Positions 28,309-37,006 of a stretch of 64,000 bases of DNA are shown here, piece after piece. Location of the stretch: NCBI GenBank assembly GCA_934454115.1, contig CAKSFQ010000010.1:1-64000 (forward strand). The letters run 5' to 3'. The DNA comes from an uncultured Clostridia bacterium. GTDB lineage: Bacteria; Bacillota; Clostridia; Monoglobales; Monoglobaceae. Below the pieces are notes generated by a model, which was given only the letters and a program-made list of their open reading frames with translations, searched no databases and was not told the origin of the DNA. The position numbers were made by a program, and so were the translations under genes. Within the stretch, counting starts at the first letter, position 1, and each line of letters opens with the position of its first letter.

Positions 28309-31300
28309 ATGATGAAGAAAAAATCCATTTTGCGCCGGTGCGCCGTGTTGCTGCTGGTAATATCCTGTGTGCTGAGCAGCGCGATGCTGCCGGTCTTTGC
28401 AGATGCACAGGGCGGAGCCGGTACGGCGGAAAATCTGTACCTGATTGAAAGCGCCGATGCGCTCCTTCAGCTGGCCGCTGCCATCAATGACGGAAACAAC
28501 GCCGACATTTGCGTGCGCCTTGCCAATGATATTACCATAGACGGCAGCTGGACGCCGCTTGGAAAGAATGCGGTATTTCCGTTTCGGGGCACGTTTGACG
28601 GCGATGGACATACCGTAACCGTAACGGTCGATGATCCTAATCTCAGCTATTTCGGATTTTTTGGGTGCTTAGAGGACGCAACGGTGAAAAACCTCACCGT
28701 TTGCGGCGAGGTTTATTGTTCCGAGCCATACGCCTATGTCGGCGGTATTGCCGGAAGAGCCAGAGGCAATGTCACGCTGGAAAACTGCGTCAGCCATGTA
28801 AATGTCTCAGCCCTTGCACGGGGCAGCGCCGGCGTCGGCGGCCTGATCGGCGGCTATGACGCCAACATGGACTACGCGTGGAAGGATATCTGTTTGCGGT
28901 TGGTTGACTGTACCGGCGACGGACTGGTGATGGTGACCGGCGCCGATGCAAACGCCTATGTCGGCGGTATGGTTGGCAGCAATAAAAATTGCACGCAGCT
29001 TACCGGTTGCGCGAGCCTTGGCGCCATCCATGCGCCGGGTGCCTATGTGGGCGGCCTTTTGGGTCAGGCCGGCTATCAGGCCGGCGAGTGTCTCCCCGCC
29101 ATCACGGATTGCCGGGTTGAGGCGGCGCTGTGCGGTGCGGACGGCAAGACCTTCCGCCTGTACGGTAAGGGAAGCATTGCCGCAGAACGGGTAACCGGGA
29201 GCGGTACGAATGATGCGGCAGTTGCCGACATGATCGACCAGATTCTTTTGGGCGAATCGCAAAAGTATGCGGCCGTATATGCGGTTACCTCAAAAACCGC
29301 CGTGGGAGAGGCAATTGCTCTGTTAAAAGACGGCAGCCTTGCCGACGAGACGATTGCGTTTTCGTGCAGCCAGGGCGAAAAAGACATGCAACACGGCTAC
29401 CTGATTTGCGACGAACAGGGAATCCGTTTGGCAAAGCAGAATAAAACGGGGCGCATTGTCACCGAGACGGCGACCCTTACGTGGACCGATCCGAACGGAA
29501 ACAGTCTGCGCAAACCGATTACGGTTCATATTTATCCATCGTCAGAGGACGCATCGCGGAAACTGATGGATGGTATCGCAAAAACCTATGCAAACCGTTC
29601 GGGCGAATGGGTTGTCTTTGACATGGCGGTCTACGAAAAACTGGGCTTTGGCGAGAATACAACGGATATCGATAATTACCGCAACCTGACCGTCAATGCA
29701 CTGTCATCTGACAGCGCGCTGGTGACAGACCGTACCAAGGGCGAAATTATTTTGTCCGCCCTTGATACCGATACGAAAAACCTGACCCCCTATGGCAGTC
29801 AGATTTCGTACAGTAACCCGGAAAAGCTGCAAAACATGCGCTATGGCGAGAGTCAGTATATCGCGCCTTGGGTACTGCTTGCCGAAGAAGCCGGACAACT
29901 TGTTTTAACCGAGGTGCAGCGCAGCGCAATGATCAATACGCTGGCGTCCGCCCAGGGTGAAAACGGTCTCTTTTATTCCATCTGGGGGACAGAAAAATAC
30001 GATGATGTTGATACCACCGGCACGGCGTTGGCTGCGCTGGCACGGCTTTATGATACCGACCCGGCGGCAAAGGAGTTTGCCGACCGCGCCATTGAGGGGC
30101 TGAGCCGTGCCCAAGGCGAAAACGGGTCGTTCGGCAATATCAATTCGGATGCCATGGTGATTTGCGGCCTGGCTGCGATGGGCATTTCCCCGTCCGCTGA
30201 TCCCCGTTTTGTAAAGTCCGGCGGCAGCCTTGCCGATGCGGCGCTGCTCTACCGAAACGATAACGGCGACGGATTTACCACAAGCTATGTTTCCGGCGCT
30301 CAGGGCGAAAAGGCAAGAGCCCTTGCCACAGAGCAGGGATTCCGCGCCTTGATTGTGCTGGAACAGATGAAAAAGAGCGATGCGTTTAACATATACAGCC
30401 AAAAGATACAGGGCGAGACCATTGTAAAAACCGAACGAAAGCAGTATACGGCCTCTGCCGCCGGCAAGGCAGAGGAAGAAGCGGAAGAGAGCGGTGATAC
30501 TTCACAGGGCTCGGCAGAGAGCGATACCGTGACGGTCAGCCTGAAGATTTTGGCGGAGAACAACACTGCCTGGCTCTCGGCAAATGTTACCGTGAAAAAA
30601 GGAGACAGTGCGGCAGACGTCATCAAAAAAGCTCTGGGCAGCGCCAATATGAGTGCGGTCGGGATAGAGGACGGCTATATTCAGTCGGTGACATGGCAGG
30701 GTCAGACGCTTTCTCAGTTCGACCGCGGCACAAACTCCGGTTGGCTCTATCAGGTGAACGGAAAATCGCCGGCGGTTGGCATCTTGGATTATAAGGTGCA
30801 AAACGGCGATGCAATTACGCTTTATTATACGGCGGACTATACAAAAGAAGAGGATGCAAAAATATGGAGCGGCAGCGGCAGTAACCGTGGCAATGCTGTA
30901 AAAAACAGCGGTCAGACCGTAGCCTCTGATGCAGAGGAAAAAGACACAGAGCAGGAAAATATTCCCGCCTTTCTTGATGTTGATCAAAATACGTGGTATT
31001 TTGATGTGGTGCGGTATGTTTGCCGGGTGAAGCTGATGCAGGGCATCTCAGCGGATCGGTTCGCGCCGGAAGACGCAATGACCCGTGCCATGTTTGTTAC
31101 GGTACTCTATCGGATGGACGGTGCGGAAAAAATCGATGCAGCATCTGCATTTGAAGATGTCCAGGCAGATGCCTGGTACACGCAGGCAGTGGTCTGGGCA
31201 AAGAAAAACGGCATTGTAAACGGCGTAACGGACACGTTGTTTGCACCGGAGGAAAATGTCACGCGTGAGCAGGTGGCAATGATACTGATGCGCTATGTCT

Positions 31301-31524
31301 CGGAAAAGGGCTATACCGCCGACACAGTGGAGGAGACGGAGATGATTTCCTATCAGGACGGCGCAGAGATTGCGGAGGATGCAAGGGAAGCGGTTTTCTC
31401 TGCTGCAAAGTATAGATTGATGTCAGGAAACCCGGACGGCACCTTCTGCCCGAAGGCGATGACAACCCGCGCTGAGGCGGCGACCATCCTGATGCGCGTG
31501 CATCAAAACTGGATTGCAAAATAA
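28309..31524 (+). CDS. SLH-anchored protein with intrinsic-factor-like layout (alpha/alpha barrel + DUF4430), candidate corrinoid-binding surface receptor
   Basis: The 1071-residue protein has these parts in order. A signal peptide (1-32, ending FADA). A GLUG-type beta-helix (about 40-290: GTFDGDGHTVTV, YVGGIAGRARG, VGGLIGGYD). An alpha-helical region (about 410-690) with DTTGTALAALARLYD, SRAQGENGSFGNINSDAM and EQGFRALIVLEQ, resembling the alpha/alpha-barrel repeats of prenyltransferase/terpene-cyclase-like and intrinsic-factor proteins. A DUF4430 domain (about 740-848) with NSGWLYQVNGKSPAVGILDY and a later NGDAITLYYT. Last come three SLH repeats (884-1068) that bind secondary wall polymer. 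Barrel followed by DUF4430 is the order of vertebrate transcobalamin and intrinsic factor. The cobalamin riboswitch upstream supports corrinoid capture at the cell surface. Binding itself is inferred. Confidence 0.8.
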   Translation: MMKKKSILRRCAVLLLVISCVLSSAMLPVFADAQGGAGTAENLYLIESADALLQLAAAINDGNNADICVRLANDITIDGSWTPLGKNAVFPFRGTFDGDGHTVTVTVDDPNLSYFGFFGCLEDATVKNLTVCGEVYCSEPYAYVGGIAGRARGNVTLENCVSHVNVSALARGSAGVGGLIGGYDANMDYAWKDICLRLVDCTGDGLVMVTGADANAYVGGMVGSNKNCTQLTGCASLGAIHAPGAYVGGLLGQAGYQAGECLPAITDCRVEAALCGADGKTFRLYGKGSIAAERVTGSGTNDAAVADMIDQILLGESQKYAAVYAVTSKTAVGEAIALLKDGSLADETIAFSCSQGEKDMQHGYLICDEQGIRLAKQNKTGRIVTETATLTWTDPNGNSLRKPITVHIYPSSEDASRKLMDGIAKTYANRSGEWVVFDMAVYEKLGFGENTTDIDNYRNLTVNALSSDSALVTDRTKGEIILSALDTDTKNLTPYGSQISYSNPEKLQNMRYGESQYIAPWVLLAEEAGQLVLTEVQRSAMINTLASAQGENGLFYSIWGTEKYDDVDTTGTALAALARLYDTDPAAKEFADRAIEGLSRAQGENGSFGNINSDAMVICGLAAMGISPSADPRFVKSGGSLADAALLYRNDNGDGFTTSYVSGAQGEKARALATEQGFRALIVLEQMKKSDAFNIYSQKIQGETIVKTERKQYTASAAGKAEEEAEESGDTSQGSAESDTVTVSLKILAENNTAWLSANVTVKKGDSAADVIKKALGSANMSAVGIEDGYIQSVTWQGQTLSQFDRGTNSGWLYQVNGKSPAVGILDYKVQNGDAITLYYTADYTKEEDAKIWSGSGSNRGNAVKNSGQTVASDAEEKDTEQENIPAFLDVDQNTWYFDVVRYVCRVKLMQGISADRFAPEDAMTRAMFVTVLYRMDGAEKIDAASAFEDVQADAWYTQAVVWAKKNGIVNGVTDTLFAPEENVTREQVAMILMRYVSEKGYTADTVEETEMISYQDGAEIAEDAREAVFSAAKYRLMSGNPDGTFCPKAMTTRAEAATILMRVHQNWIAK

Positions 31525-31543
31525 GCAAAGTGACATGATTTTT

Positions 31544-31581
31544 AAAAAAGGACTGTTTTTGTGCGAAAACAGTCCTTTTTT
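31544..31581 (+). terminator. Intrinsic terminator after the SLH protein gene
   Basis: A near-perfect stem AAAAAAGGACTGTTTT-tgtgcg-AAAACAGTCCTTTTTT ends the riboswitch transcript. Confidence 0.93.
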
Positions 31582-31679
31582 GTGTTCAACATTTATGTTA
31601 TAATAAACAAAATGACATTATAAAAAAAGCCGATCCATAAAGCCGTCATGATCATGGCATAGAAAAGGAGAGAAACGCA

Positions 31680-32909
31680 ATGAAAATTTTAAATTTTGGA
31701 TCCTGTAATATTGATTACGTCTATCGCCTGCATCATATCGCCGCGCCCGGCGAGACACAGAAAAGCGATGATTTACAGACGTTTGCCGGCGGAAAGGGAC
31801 TGAATCAGTCAGTGGCGATTGCAAAGGCCGGCGGCAAGGTTTATCATGCAGGCTGCATCGGCACGGATGGTGACATGCTTCTTCATACCCTGCAGGAAAA
31901 CGCGGTAGATACCGACCTGCTGCAGCGCATAGCGCAGAAAAACGGCCATGCGATGATTCAGGTCAGCGAGACGGGCGAGAATGCGATCATTGTCTATCCG
32001 GGAACAAACGCCATGATCCGTGAGGATTATGTGGATGCCGTCCTCTCCCATTTTTCAAAGGGAGATATTCTGGTATTGCAAAACGAGATTAACTGCCTGT
32101 CTTATATCTTGACATGCGCCCATCAAAAGGGAATGACGATCATCTTAAATCCTTCTCCGATCCAGGATGCGCTGCGGAGCTTGGACTTTCATAAAATATC
32201 TTATATGGTGCTGAACGAAATCGAGGCGGTTGCACTGTTTGGGGGTGATGACGCACAAAGCAGTGCGGAGATTGCAGCCGGGCAATACCCAAATCTGCGC
32301 ATCGTATTGACCCTGGGCAAAAACGGCTCCGTCTATCGGGAGGGCAGTGTGGCTTGGCATCAAAATGCTTTTCGGGTCAAGGCGGTGGATACCACGGCGG
32401 CCGGCGATACCTTTATGGGTTATTTTGTGGCCGGCCTGGCCAAAGGACAGCCAATCCCCGAAATATTAAGGCTTGCCTCTGCTGCTGCGGCCATGGCGGT
32501 ATCCAAGGAGGGGGCCGCGCCATCCATCCCCTATCTTCATGATGTGGAATGTGCGATTGATACGATGGAGGAAGCGGTGGTACGTGTTGATGATATCGCC
32601 GCAATGCGAAAAAAACTGGAAAAGTACGTCAGCGAGCATCTGAAAGACATTACACTCAGAGACCTGGCAAAGCACTTTAACTATTCCTATTTCTCCGCAC
32701 CGGGGCTGATCAAAAAATGTACCGGGATGGGCTTTACCCCATATGTTCAGTCAGTCAGAATGGCGCGTGCGGCCAAGCTTTTGCTGGAGAGTGACCTTGC
32801 GGTCGCCGAAATTATTACACAGGTCGGCTATCAAAACGATAGCTTTTTCCGCCGAAAATTCAAGGAAACATACGGAAAGACCCCGGCGCAGTACCGCAAA
32901 AAGCATTGA
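31680..32909 (+). CDS. Ribokinase-family (PfkB) sugar kinase fused to an AraC-type DNA-binding domain
   Basis: The 409-residue product has two parts. Residues 1-295 are a PfkB/ribokinase fold: FAGGKGLNQSVAIAKAGG near residue 40, the NPSP segment, LTLGKNGSVY and the catalytic signature DTTAAGDTFMGYFVAGLA with the base Asp and anion-hole Gly. Residues about 310-409 are an AraC/XylS double HTH: ITLRDLAKHFNYSYFSAPGL, then VAEIITQVGYQNDSFFRRKF and a GKTPAQYRKK end. A kinase coupled to a regulator may sense a pentose or nucleoside sugar; the substrate is unknown. AAGGAGAG precedes the ATG. No transporter or catabolic gene is adjacent. Confidence 0.85.
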   Translation: MKILNFGSCNIDYVYRLHHIAAPGETQKSDDLQTFAGGKGLNQSVAIAKAGGKVYHAGCIGTDGDMLLHTLQENAVDTDLLQRIAQKNGHAMIQVSETGENAIIVYPGTNAMIREDYVDAVLSHFSKGDILVLQNEINCLSYILTCAHQKGMTIILNPSPIQDALRSLDFHKISYMVLNEIEAVALFGGDDAQSSAEIAAGQYPNLRIVLTLGKNGSVYREGSVAWHQNAFRVKAVDTTAAGDTFMGYFVAGLAKGQPIPEILRLASAAAAMAVSKEGAAPSIPYLHDVECAIDTMEEAVVRVDDIAAMRKKLEKYVSEHLKDITLRDLAKHFNYSYFSAPGLIKKCTGMGFTPYVQSVRMARAAKLLLESDLAVAEIITQVGYQNDSFFRRKFKETYGKTPAQYRKKH

Positions 32910-33030
32910 TGCGGTACGTAAATATTCACTTCAAACAGAAAATATTTTTAAATCGGTATAAATTTTGGGTTTTGCGGGAATCCTAACCGAAAGAAGTTGT
33001 AGGCAGCTTTTTTGGGAGAGGGTGACCATC

Positions 33031-34569
33031 GTGGGGCAAAAAAAGATTACGGCAGACCTTGCCGAAAGTCGTCGCTACATCGAAAAACGATTCTGTGCGG
33101 AACAAAATTTTGATTTTGTGATCCGTGATTTTAAGGTGCGTTTTGAAGATGGATATGCAGACGGCTTTTTAATTTTCTATGATGGAATGACGGACAAAAC
33201 CTTTATCAACCGTGATATTATGCGCAGTCTGCTGCAAAGCGGCGTACCGGAGCCATTGTCTGCACCGCGCCGTGAGACTATTTTTGAAAAGATGACACCC
33301 TTTGGCCCTTTAACCATCGATGAGGATTTTGAATCCGCCATCACCGATACCGCCTTTGGGCACTGTCTGGTATTTGTCGATGGCTGCGACTGTGCTTTCG
33401 CGGCAGATGTCAAGAACTGGGGCGGCAGGGATGTGGGGCAGCCGATCTTAGAATCCAGTCTTTCCGGCCCGCAAGAGGCCTTTAACGAGATTATTATGAC
33501 CAATCTTGCGCTGATTCGCAAGATATTGAAAACGCCGGATCTCATTGCGGAAAAGGTGGACGTTGGCAAGGAAAGCCGAACCCCGTGCGGCATTTTATAC
33601 CTGCATGGAGTGACCAACCAAAAACTGGTGGACGAGGTGCGCCGCAGACTGTGCAATATTGATGTTTCTTATATCTTTTCTACCGGGGATATTGAGATGC
33701 TGATGGAGGAGGACACCTTTTTTCCGGTGACGCATATCCTAAAGACCGAACGCCCGGATCGCGCCGCCGCCATGCTGGCAGAGGGCAAGGTGGTTGTCAT
33801 TGTTCAGGGCAGCCCGTTTGCGCTGGTTTTTCCGACCACGGCAACCGACTTGATCGAGGCATCGGAGGATCATTATGTGCGCGTGACAGAGGCCAACTAT
33901 ATGCGCCTGGTTCGCCTGATGGGAATGTTTTTTGCAGTGTTTTTGCCGGGTCTGTTTGTGGCGGTACTGCTCTATCACCATGAACTGCTGCCCACTGATT
34001 TGCTGATTGCCATTGAGGCAAGCCGCGAGCCGGTACCGTTTCCTCTGGTTGCAGAGCTGATTTTAATGGTTCTGGCGTTTGAACTGATTAAAGAGGCGTC
34101 GGTGCGCGTCCCCAGCCCGGTCGGATCAACCCTGGGGATTATCGGCGGTCTGATTTTAGGACAGGCCGCGGTTGAGGCCAACATCGTCAGTCCTCTCTTG
34201 ATTATCATTGTCTCGATCGCCGGCCTCGGCATTTTTGCAACCCCGTCCGTCAGTCTGTCGCGGTCTCTGTCGCTAATGCAGTTTTTTTATATCATTCTCG
34301 GTGCGGCGGCCGGGCTTTTGGGAATCGTCTGTGCGTTTTTTATCAGTACCGGGATTCTGGCAGCCTCAGAGACCTACGGTGTTCCGTTCCTGTCGCCGAT
34401 TAGTCCCAAAAACGGGGACTCTGCATGGGAAAGCATCCTGATTTGGCCGATCTGGAAACGGGAGCGGCGGCCGCGGAATCTTAGAACGCAGAATCCTGAC
34501 CTGCAGCCGCACATCAGCCGCAAATGGACGAGGCACACGGAAGATGAACCCGATATGCCCTGTGATTAA
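33031..34569 (+). CDS. gerAA: Spore germination protein, GerAA/SpoVAF family
   Basis: The 512-residue product has a soluble N-terminal half (LIFYDGMTDKTFINRDIM and SLSGPQEAFNEIIMTNL-type segments). Four or five membrane helices follow from about residue 290, including the hallmark VPFPLVAELILMVLAFELIKEASVRVP region, whose start VPFPLVAELI is diagnostic. It forms the A subunit of a nutrient germinant receptor in the spore inner membrane. The start is GTG 33031, 8 bases after GGGAGAGGG. The last dozen codons and the stop lie inside repeat R1 copy c, so the native C-terminus may have been replaced. The next gene supplies the B and C subunits. Confidence 0.9.
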   Translation: MGQKKITADLAESRRYIEKRFCAEQNFDFVIRDFKVRFEDGYADGFLIFYDGMTDKTFINRDIMRSLLQSGVPEPLSAPRRETIFEKMTPFGPLTIDEDFESAITDTAFGHCLVFVDGCDCAFAADVKNWGGRDVGQPILESSLSGPQEAFNEIIMTNLALIRKILKTPDLIAEKVDVGKESRTPCGILYLHGVTNQKLVDEVRRRLCNIDVSYIFSTGDIEMLMEEDTFFPVTHILKTERPDRAAAMLAEGKVVVIVQGSPFALVFPTTATDLIEASEDHYVRVTEANYMRLVRLMGMFFAVFLPGLFVAVLLYHHELLPTDLLIAIEASREPVPFPLVAELILMVLAFELIKEASVRVPSPVGSTLGIIGGLILGQAAVEANIVSPLLIIIVSIAGLGIFATPSVSLSRSLSLMQFFYIILGAAAGLLGIVCAFFISTGILAASETYGVPFLSPISPKNGDSAWESILIWPIWKRERRPRNLRTQNPDLQPHISRKWTRHTEDEPDMPCD

Positions 34570-34590
34570 AAAATCACAAACCATATTGGG
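34531..34590. repeat. Repeat family R1, short copy c, overlapping the 3' end of gerAA
   Basis: Bases 34531-34577 match 58647-58693 with only four or so differences (AGGCACACGG, then GAACCC, ATATGCCCTGT and ATTAAAAAATCAC). The right part, AAACCATATTGGGTTCG, matches the other R1 end at 59168-59184. Left and right together form a long hairpin. It contributes the terminal codons and TAA of gerAA and may also act in termination or RNA stability. Confidence 0.75.
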
Positions 34591-34612
34591 TTCGTGACAA
34601 GGAGGATCGATC

Positions 34613-36589
34613 ATGAAAGAAAAGCGAAGGTATTTGGGCAAATGGGAACTTGGCTGTATGGTTTTTCATGCGTGTTTGTATAAGATGTTTACGGCCTATC
34701 CGGCACAATTTTTCAGAATCAGCGGCAGCGCTGCCGCCCTTACAGCGCTGTATAGCGGCGTGGTCTTTTTCATCGTTTTATTTCTGCTGCTGATGCTACT
34801 TCAAAAATTCGGAATTTTGTCCCGGTTGTTTGCGCATGGCAGTACGGCGCACGGCGTGGTGCGCTGTCTGATTGCCGTCTATTGGCTTTTCGGATTGGTT
34901 TATGCGCTGCGTTCTTTTTTGTACGTTTTACATCATATCTCCTATATGCGTTCGCCCGATTGGTTTTTAATCCTGTTTCTTTTAATCGGCGCAGGGGTCA
35001 CAACGCTTTGCGGTGCAAAGGCTGTTTATCGCATGCACTCTCTGATGGCGCCGCTCGTCGGCACAGCGGCCATTGTGATTGCCATCCTGGGGTTAAAATA
35101 TGCTGAGCCGCTCTACTTGACACCGATTCTGGGAAACGGCGCCACAGCGGTATTCGGAGCGGGACTTTCCACGCTTTTTTTGTACAGTGACAGCGTTTTG
35201 ATTTTGCAGCTGATTCCGCGCTGCCGCAAAGAGGTAAAGCCGGTACGAACCGTCATGATTGGGGCGGGCCTAGCGGTACTGTGCAATGTGGTGCTGATGC
35301 TGCTTTCTGCCATGTCCTATCCGGCAGCGATGGAGCCTTATGTCTCAGTGCTGCTTTATCCGCTGACTAAGGCGGCCTACTTCGGAAAGTTCTGGTCCAG
35401 ACTGGATGCACTGTATTTGCTTGCCTTTTTGGTATCCGCTTTTCTTTACGGTTCGATGGCGCTGCATTTGTTTCTTCTGGCCGTCGGCGAAAGAAAGGGA
35501 AGCTTTTTTGGGAAACGGTTGGCGGCCGCTGTACTTTGCCTGGTCGCATGTATGCAGCTGACCGGCTGTTATGACGGGAGAGAGGTCGAGGAAAGCGCCT
35601 ATGTGATTGCGCTTGGTGTGGACTTAGATAGTGATGCAAATCGTCGCTATACGTTTCAGCTATCCAATCCGCTGGAGCTGGGCGGCAGCCGGGATTTGGA
35701 AAGCGAGAATCGCGGAGAGGAAAATACGTCCGGGAAAAATCAGACGGTCAGCAATATTACCATTGCGGCCGAGGATTTTTACATGGCGCAAGGAAAGCTG
35801 AAAAGCTATCTCAGCAAAATGCCGGAGCTTTCACACCTCAAGGTGATTGCCTTTTCCAAGCAGGCAGCGCGGGCAGGTATTTTGGATCAGGCCACCCTGT
35901 TTTATCAGAATGCACAGGTGCGTCCCAGTGTCAATGTGTGCCTGGTGGACACAGCACAGGATTTTTTAAACCGGGTAAACCCCAGCCTGGAGGAAAGCAC
36001 GGCACGATATTATGAGCTGCTGTTTCAGAACCGTAATACCCCCTATGCGCCGGTGACCGAACTGCGCGAATTTGTGGCAAGAGCCACAGAGGATGGCTGG
36101 GATCCCGTCTTGCCGATTGCAAATAACGAAAAATTGGAGGGAATGGGGATTTTTAAAGATGGCGCCTTGGTTTTGGAAATGGATGCGGAATCGGCTATGC
36201 TCTATAAATTGCTGTCGGGTGAGGCAAGAGAGGTGACGGTGCACGCCGGAAATACCACCTATTTTATGACCGGAAAGCGCCGTATGCAAATTTGTGCCAA
36301 TCTAGGCAGCGCACCTCCAAAAATTGTGGTAAAAAGCCGTATCCGTGCCTATCCGGCAGTTGCCGGCGGCCGGAATGACGCCGCGCAGCTCTCGGCACAG
36401 CTGGAGGAAAAGATGACGGAATTTTTAAAGGATACCCTGCGCAGCGGCGCCGATGTACTGGGAATCGGTGCGCAGCTGCGGACTGCATTTCGAACTCAGG
36501 AGCAGTGGAGGGCGTTTTCTTGGCGCGAAAAACAAGCAGAGTTTGACATATTCAGTCAAACAGCCATACAATACGAGAAAATAGAGTAA
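34613..36589 (+). CDS. Fused germinant receptor subunits GerAB (permease) and GerAC (lipoprotein)
   Basis: The 658-residue product joins two normally separate proteins. Residues 1-305 are a GerAB-type spore permease: KWELGCMVFHACLYKMFTAYP at its start, about eight to nine hydrophobic helices, and VMIGAGLAVLCNVVLMLL. After GERKGSFFGKR comes a complete lipoprotein signal, LAAAVLCLVACMQLTGC, with the lipobox Cys at 319. Then comes a 340-residue GerAC domain (REVEESAYVIALGVDLD, the LSHLKVIAFSKQAA segment and an ERK-free C-terminus). There is no stop and no ribosome site plus ATG between them. AAGGAGG precedes the ATG at 34613. The order GerAA then GerAB-GerAC matches ger operons. Confidence 0.88.
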   Translation: MKEKRRYLGKWELGCMVFHACLYKMFTAYPAQFFRISGSAAALTALYSGVVFFIVLFLLLMLLQKFGILSRLFAHGSTAHGVVRCLIAVYWLFGLVYALRSFLYVLHHISYMRSPDWFLILFLLIGAGVTTLCGAKAVYRMHSLMAPLVGTAAIVIAILGLKYAEPLYLTPILGNGATAVFGAGLSTLFLYSDSVLILQLIPRCRKEVKPVRTVMIGAGLAVLCNVVLMLLSAMSYPAAMEPYVSVLLYPLTKAAYFGKFWSRLDALYLLAFLVSAFLYGSMALHLFLLAVGERKGSFFGKRLAAAVLCLVACMQLTGCYDGREVEESAYVIALGVDLDSDANRRYTFQLSNPLELGGSRDLESENRGEENTSGKNQTVSNITIAAEDFYMAQGKLKSYLSKMPELSHLKVIAFSKQAARAGILDQATLFYQNAQVRPSVNVCLVDTAQDFLNRVNPSLEESTARYYELLFQNRNTPYAPVTELREFVARATEDGWDPVLPIANNEKLEGMGIFKDGALVLEMDAESAMLYKLLSGEAREVTVHAGNTTYFMTGKRRMQICANLGSAPPKIVVKSRIRAYPAVAGGRNDAAQLSAQLEEKMTEFLKDTLRSGADVLGIGAQLRTAFRTQEQWRAFSWREKQAEFDIFSQTAIQYEKIE

Positions 36590-36625
36590 ACCTACAAAAT
36601 ACAGCACGAAATTTACAAATAATGG

Positions 36626-36654
36626 TTGACAAATCCTGGAAGATCATGTATAAT
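36626..36654 (+). promoter_or_regulatory. Consensus sigma-A promoter of the AbrB-family gene
   Basis: TTGACA (36626-36631), 17 bases, TATAAT (36649-36654). Confidence 0.9.
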
Positions 36655-36660
36655 ATCGTC

Positions 36661-36682
36661 ATAAGAGGTCTTTATCTCTTAT
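36661..36682. promoter_or_regulatory. Inverted repeat at the transcription start (candidate operator)
   Basis: ATAAGAG (36661-36667) and CTCTTAT (36676-36682) are perfect 7-base arms lying 7 bases after the -10 box, where a bound protein would block initiation. Autoregulation by the AbrB-family product is the simplest guess; an RNA hairpin is the alternative. Confidence 0.5.
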
Positions 36683-36710
36683 ATTTTATGTTAGGGTGGT
36701 GGATGATATC

Positions 36711-37004
36711 ATGTCAAAGGGAATTATCAGACAAATCGATGAATTGGGGAGAATTGTGCTCCCGAAGGAAATGCGTAAATCGCTGGATATTGATTCGAAA
36801 GATCCGCTGGAAATCATTATGATGGAAAACGGATTTATCATTAAAAAATGTCCGGTGGATTGTGCGCTTTGCGGCAGCACCGAGGATCTGGTAGATTATG
36901 AGGTTGCTGCAGGCCCTGACCATAAGGAAGTAAAAAAAGTTTGCGTCTCCTGCCTTAAAAATTTGGCACAGATCGCAAATCAAAGCGAGACAACAGGGAT
37001 TTAA
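36711..37004 (+). CDS. AbrB-family transition-state regulator with C-terminal cysteine cluster
   Basis: The 97-residue product starts with a swapped-hairpin AbrB DNA-binding domain, IIRQIDELGRIVLPKEMRKS and then LEIIMMENGFIIKK. The tail has Cys47, Cys51, Cys54, Cys78 and Cys81, a likely zinc site seen in several clostridial AbrB relatives. It is shorter than SpoVT, which carries a GAF-like domain. AGGGTGGTGG precedes ATG 36711; a GTG at 36696 overlaps that site. It is monocistronic with a consensus promoter and terminates in repeat R3. It is probably a growth-phase or sporulation regulator. Confidence 0.88.
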   Translation: MSKGIIRQIDELGRIVLPKEMRKSLDIDSKDPLEIIMMENGFIIKKCPVDCALCGSTEDLVDYEVAAGPDHKEVKKVCVSCLKNLAQIANQSETTGI

Positions 37005-37006
37005 AA

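Noticed and set aside
33031..36589. Sigma-G promoter for the ger genes
   Set aside because: Only weak, ambiguous matches lie upstream of 33031, so I did not call one.
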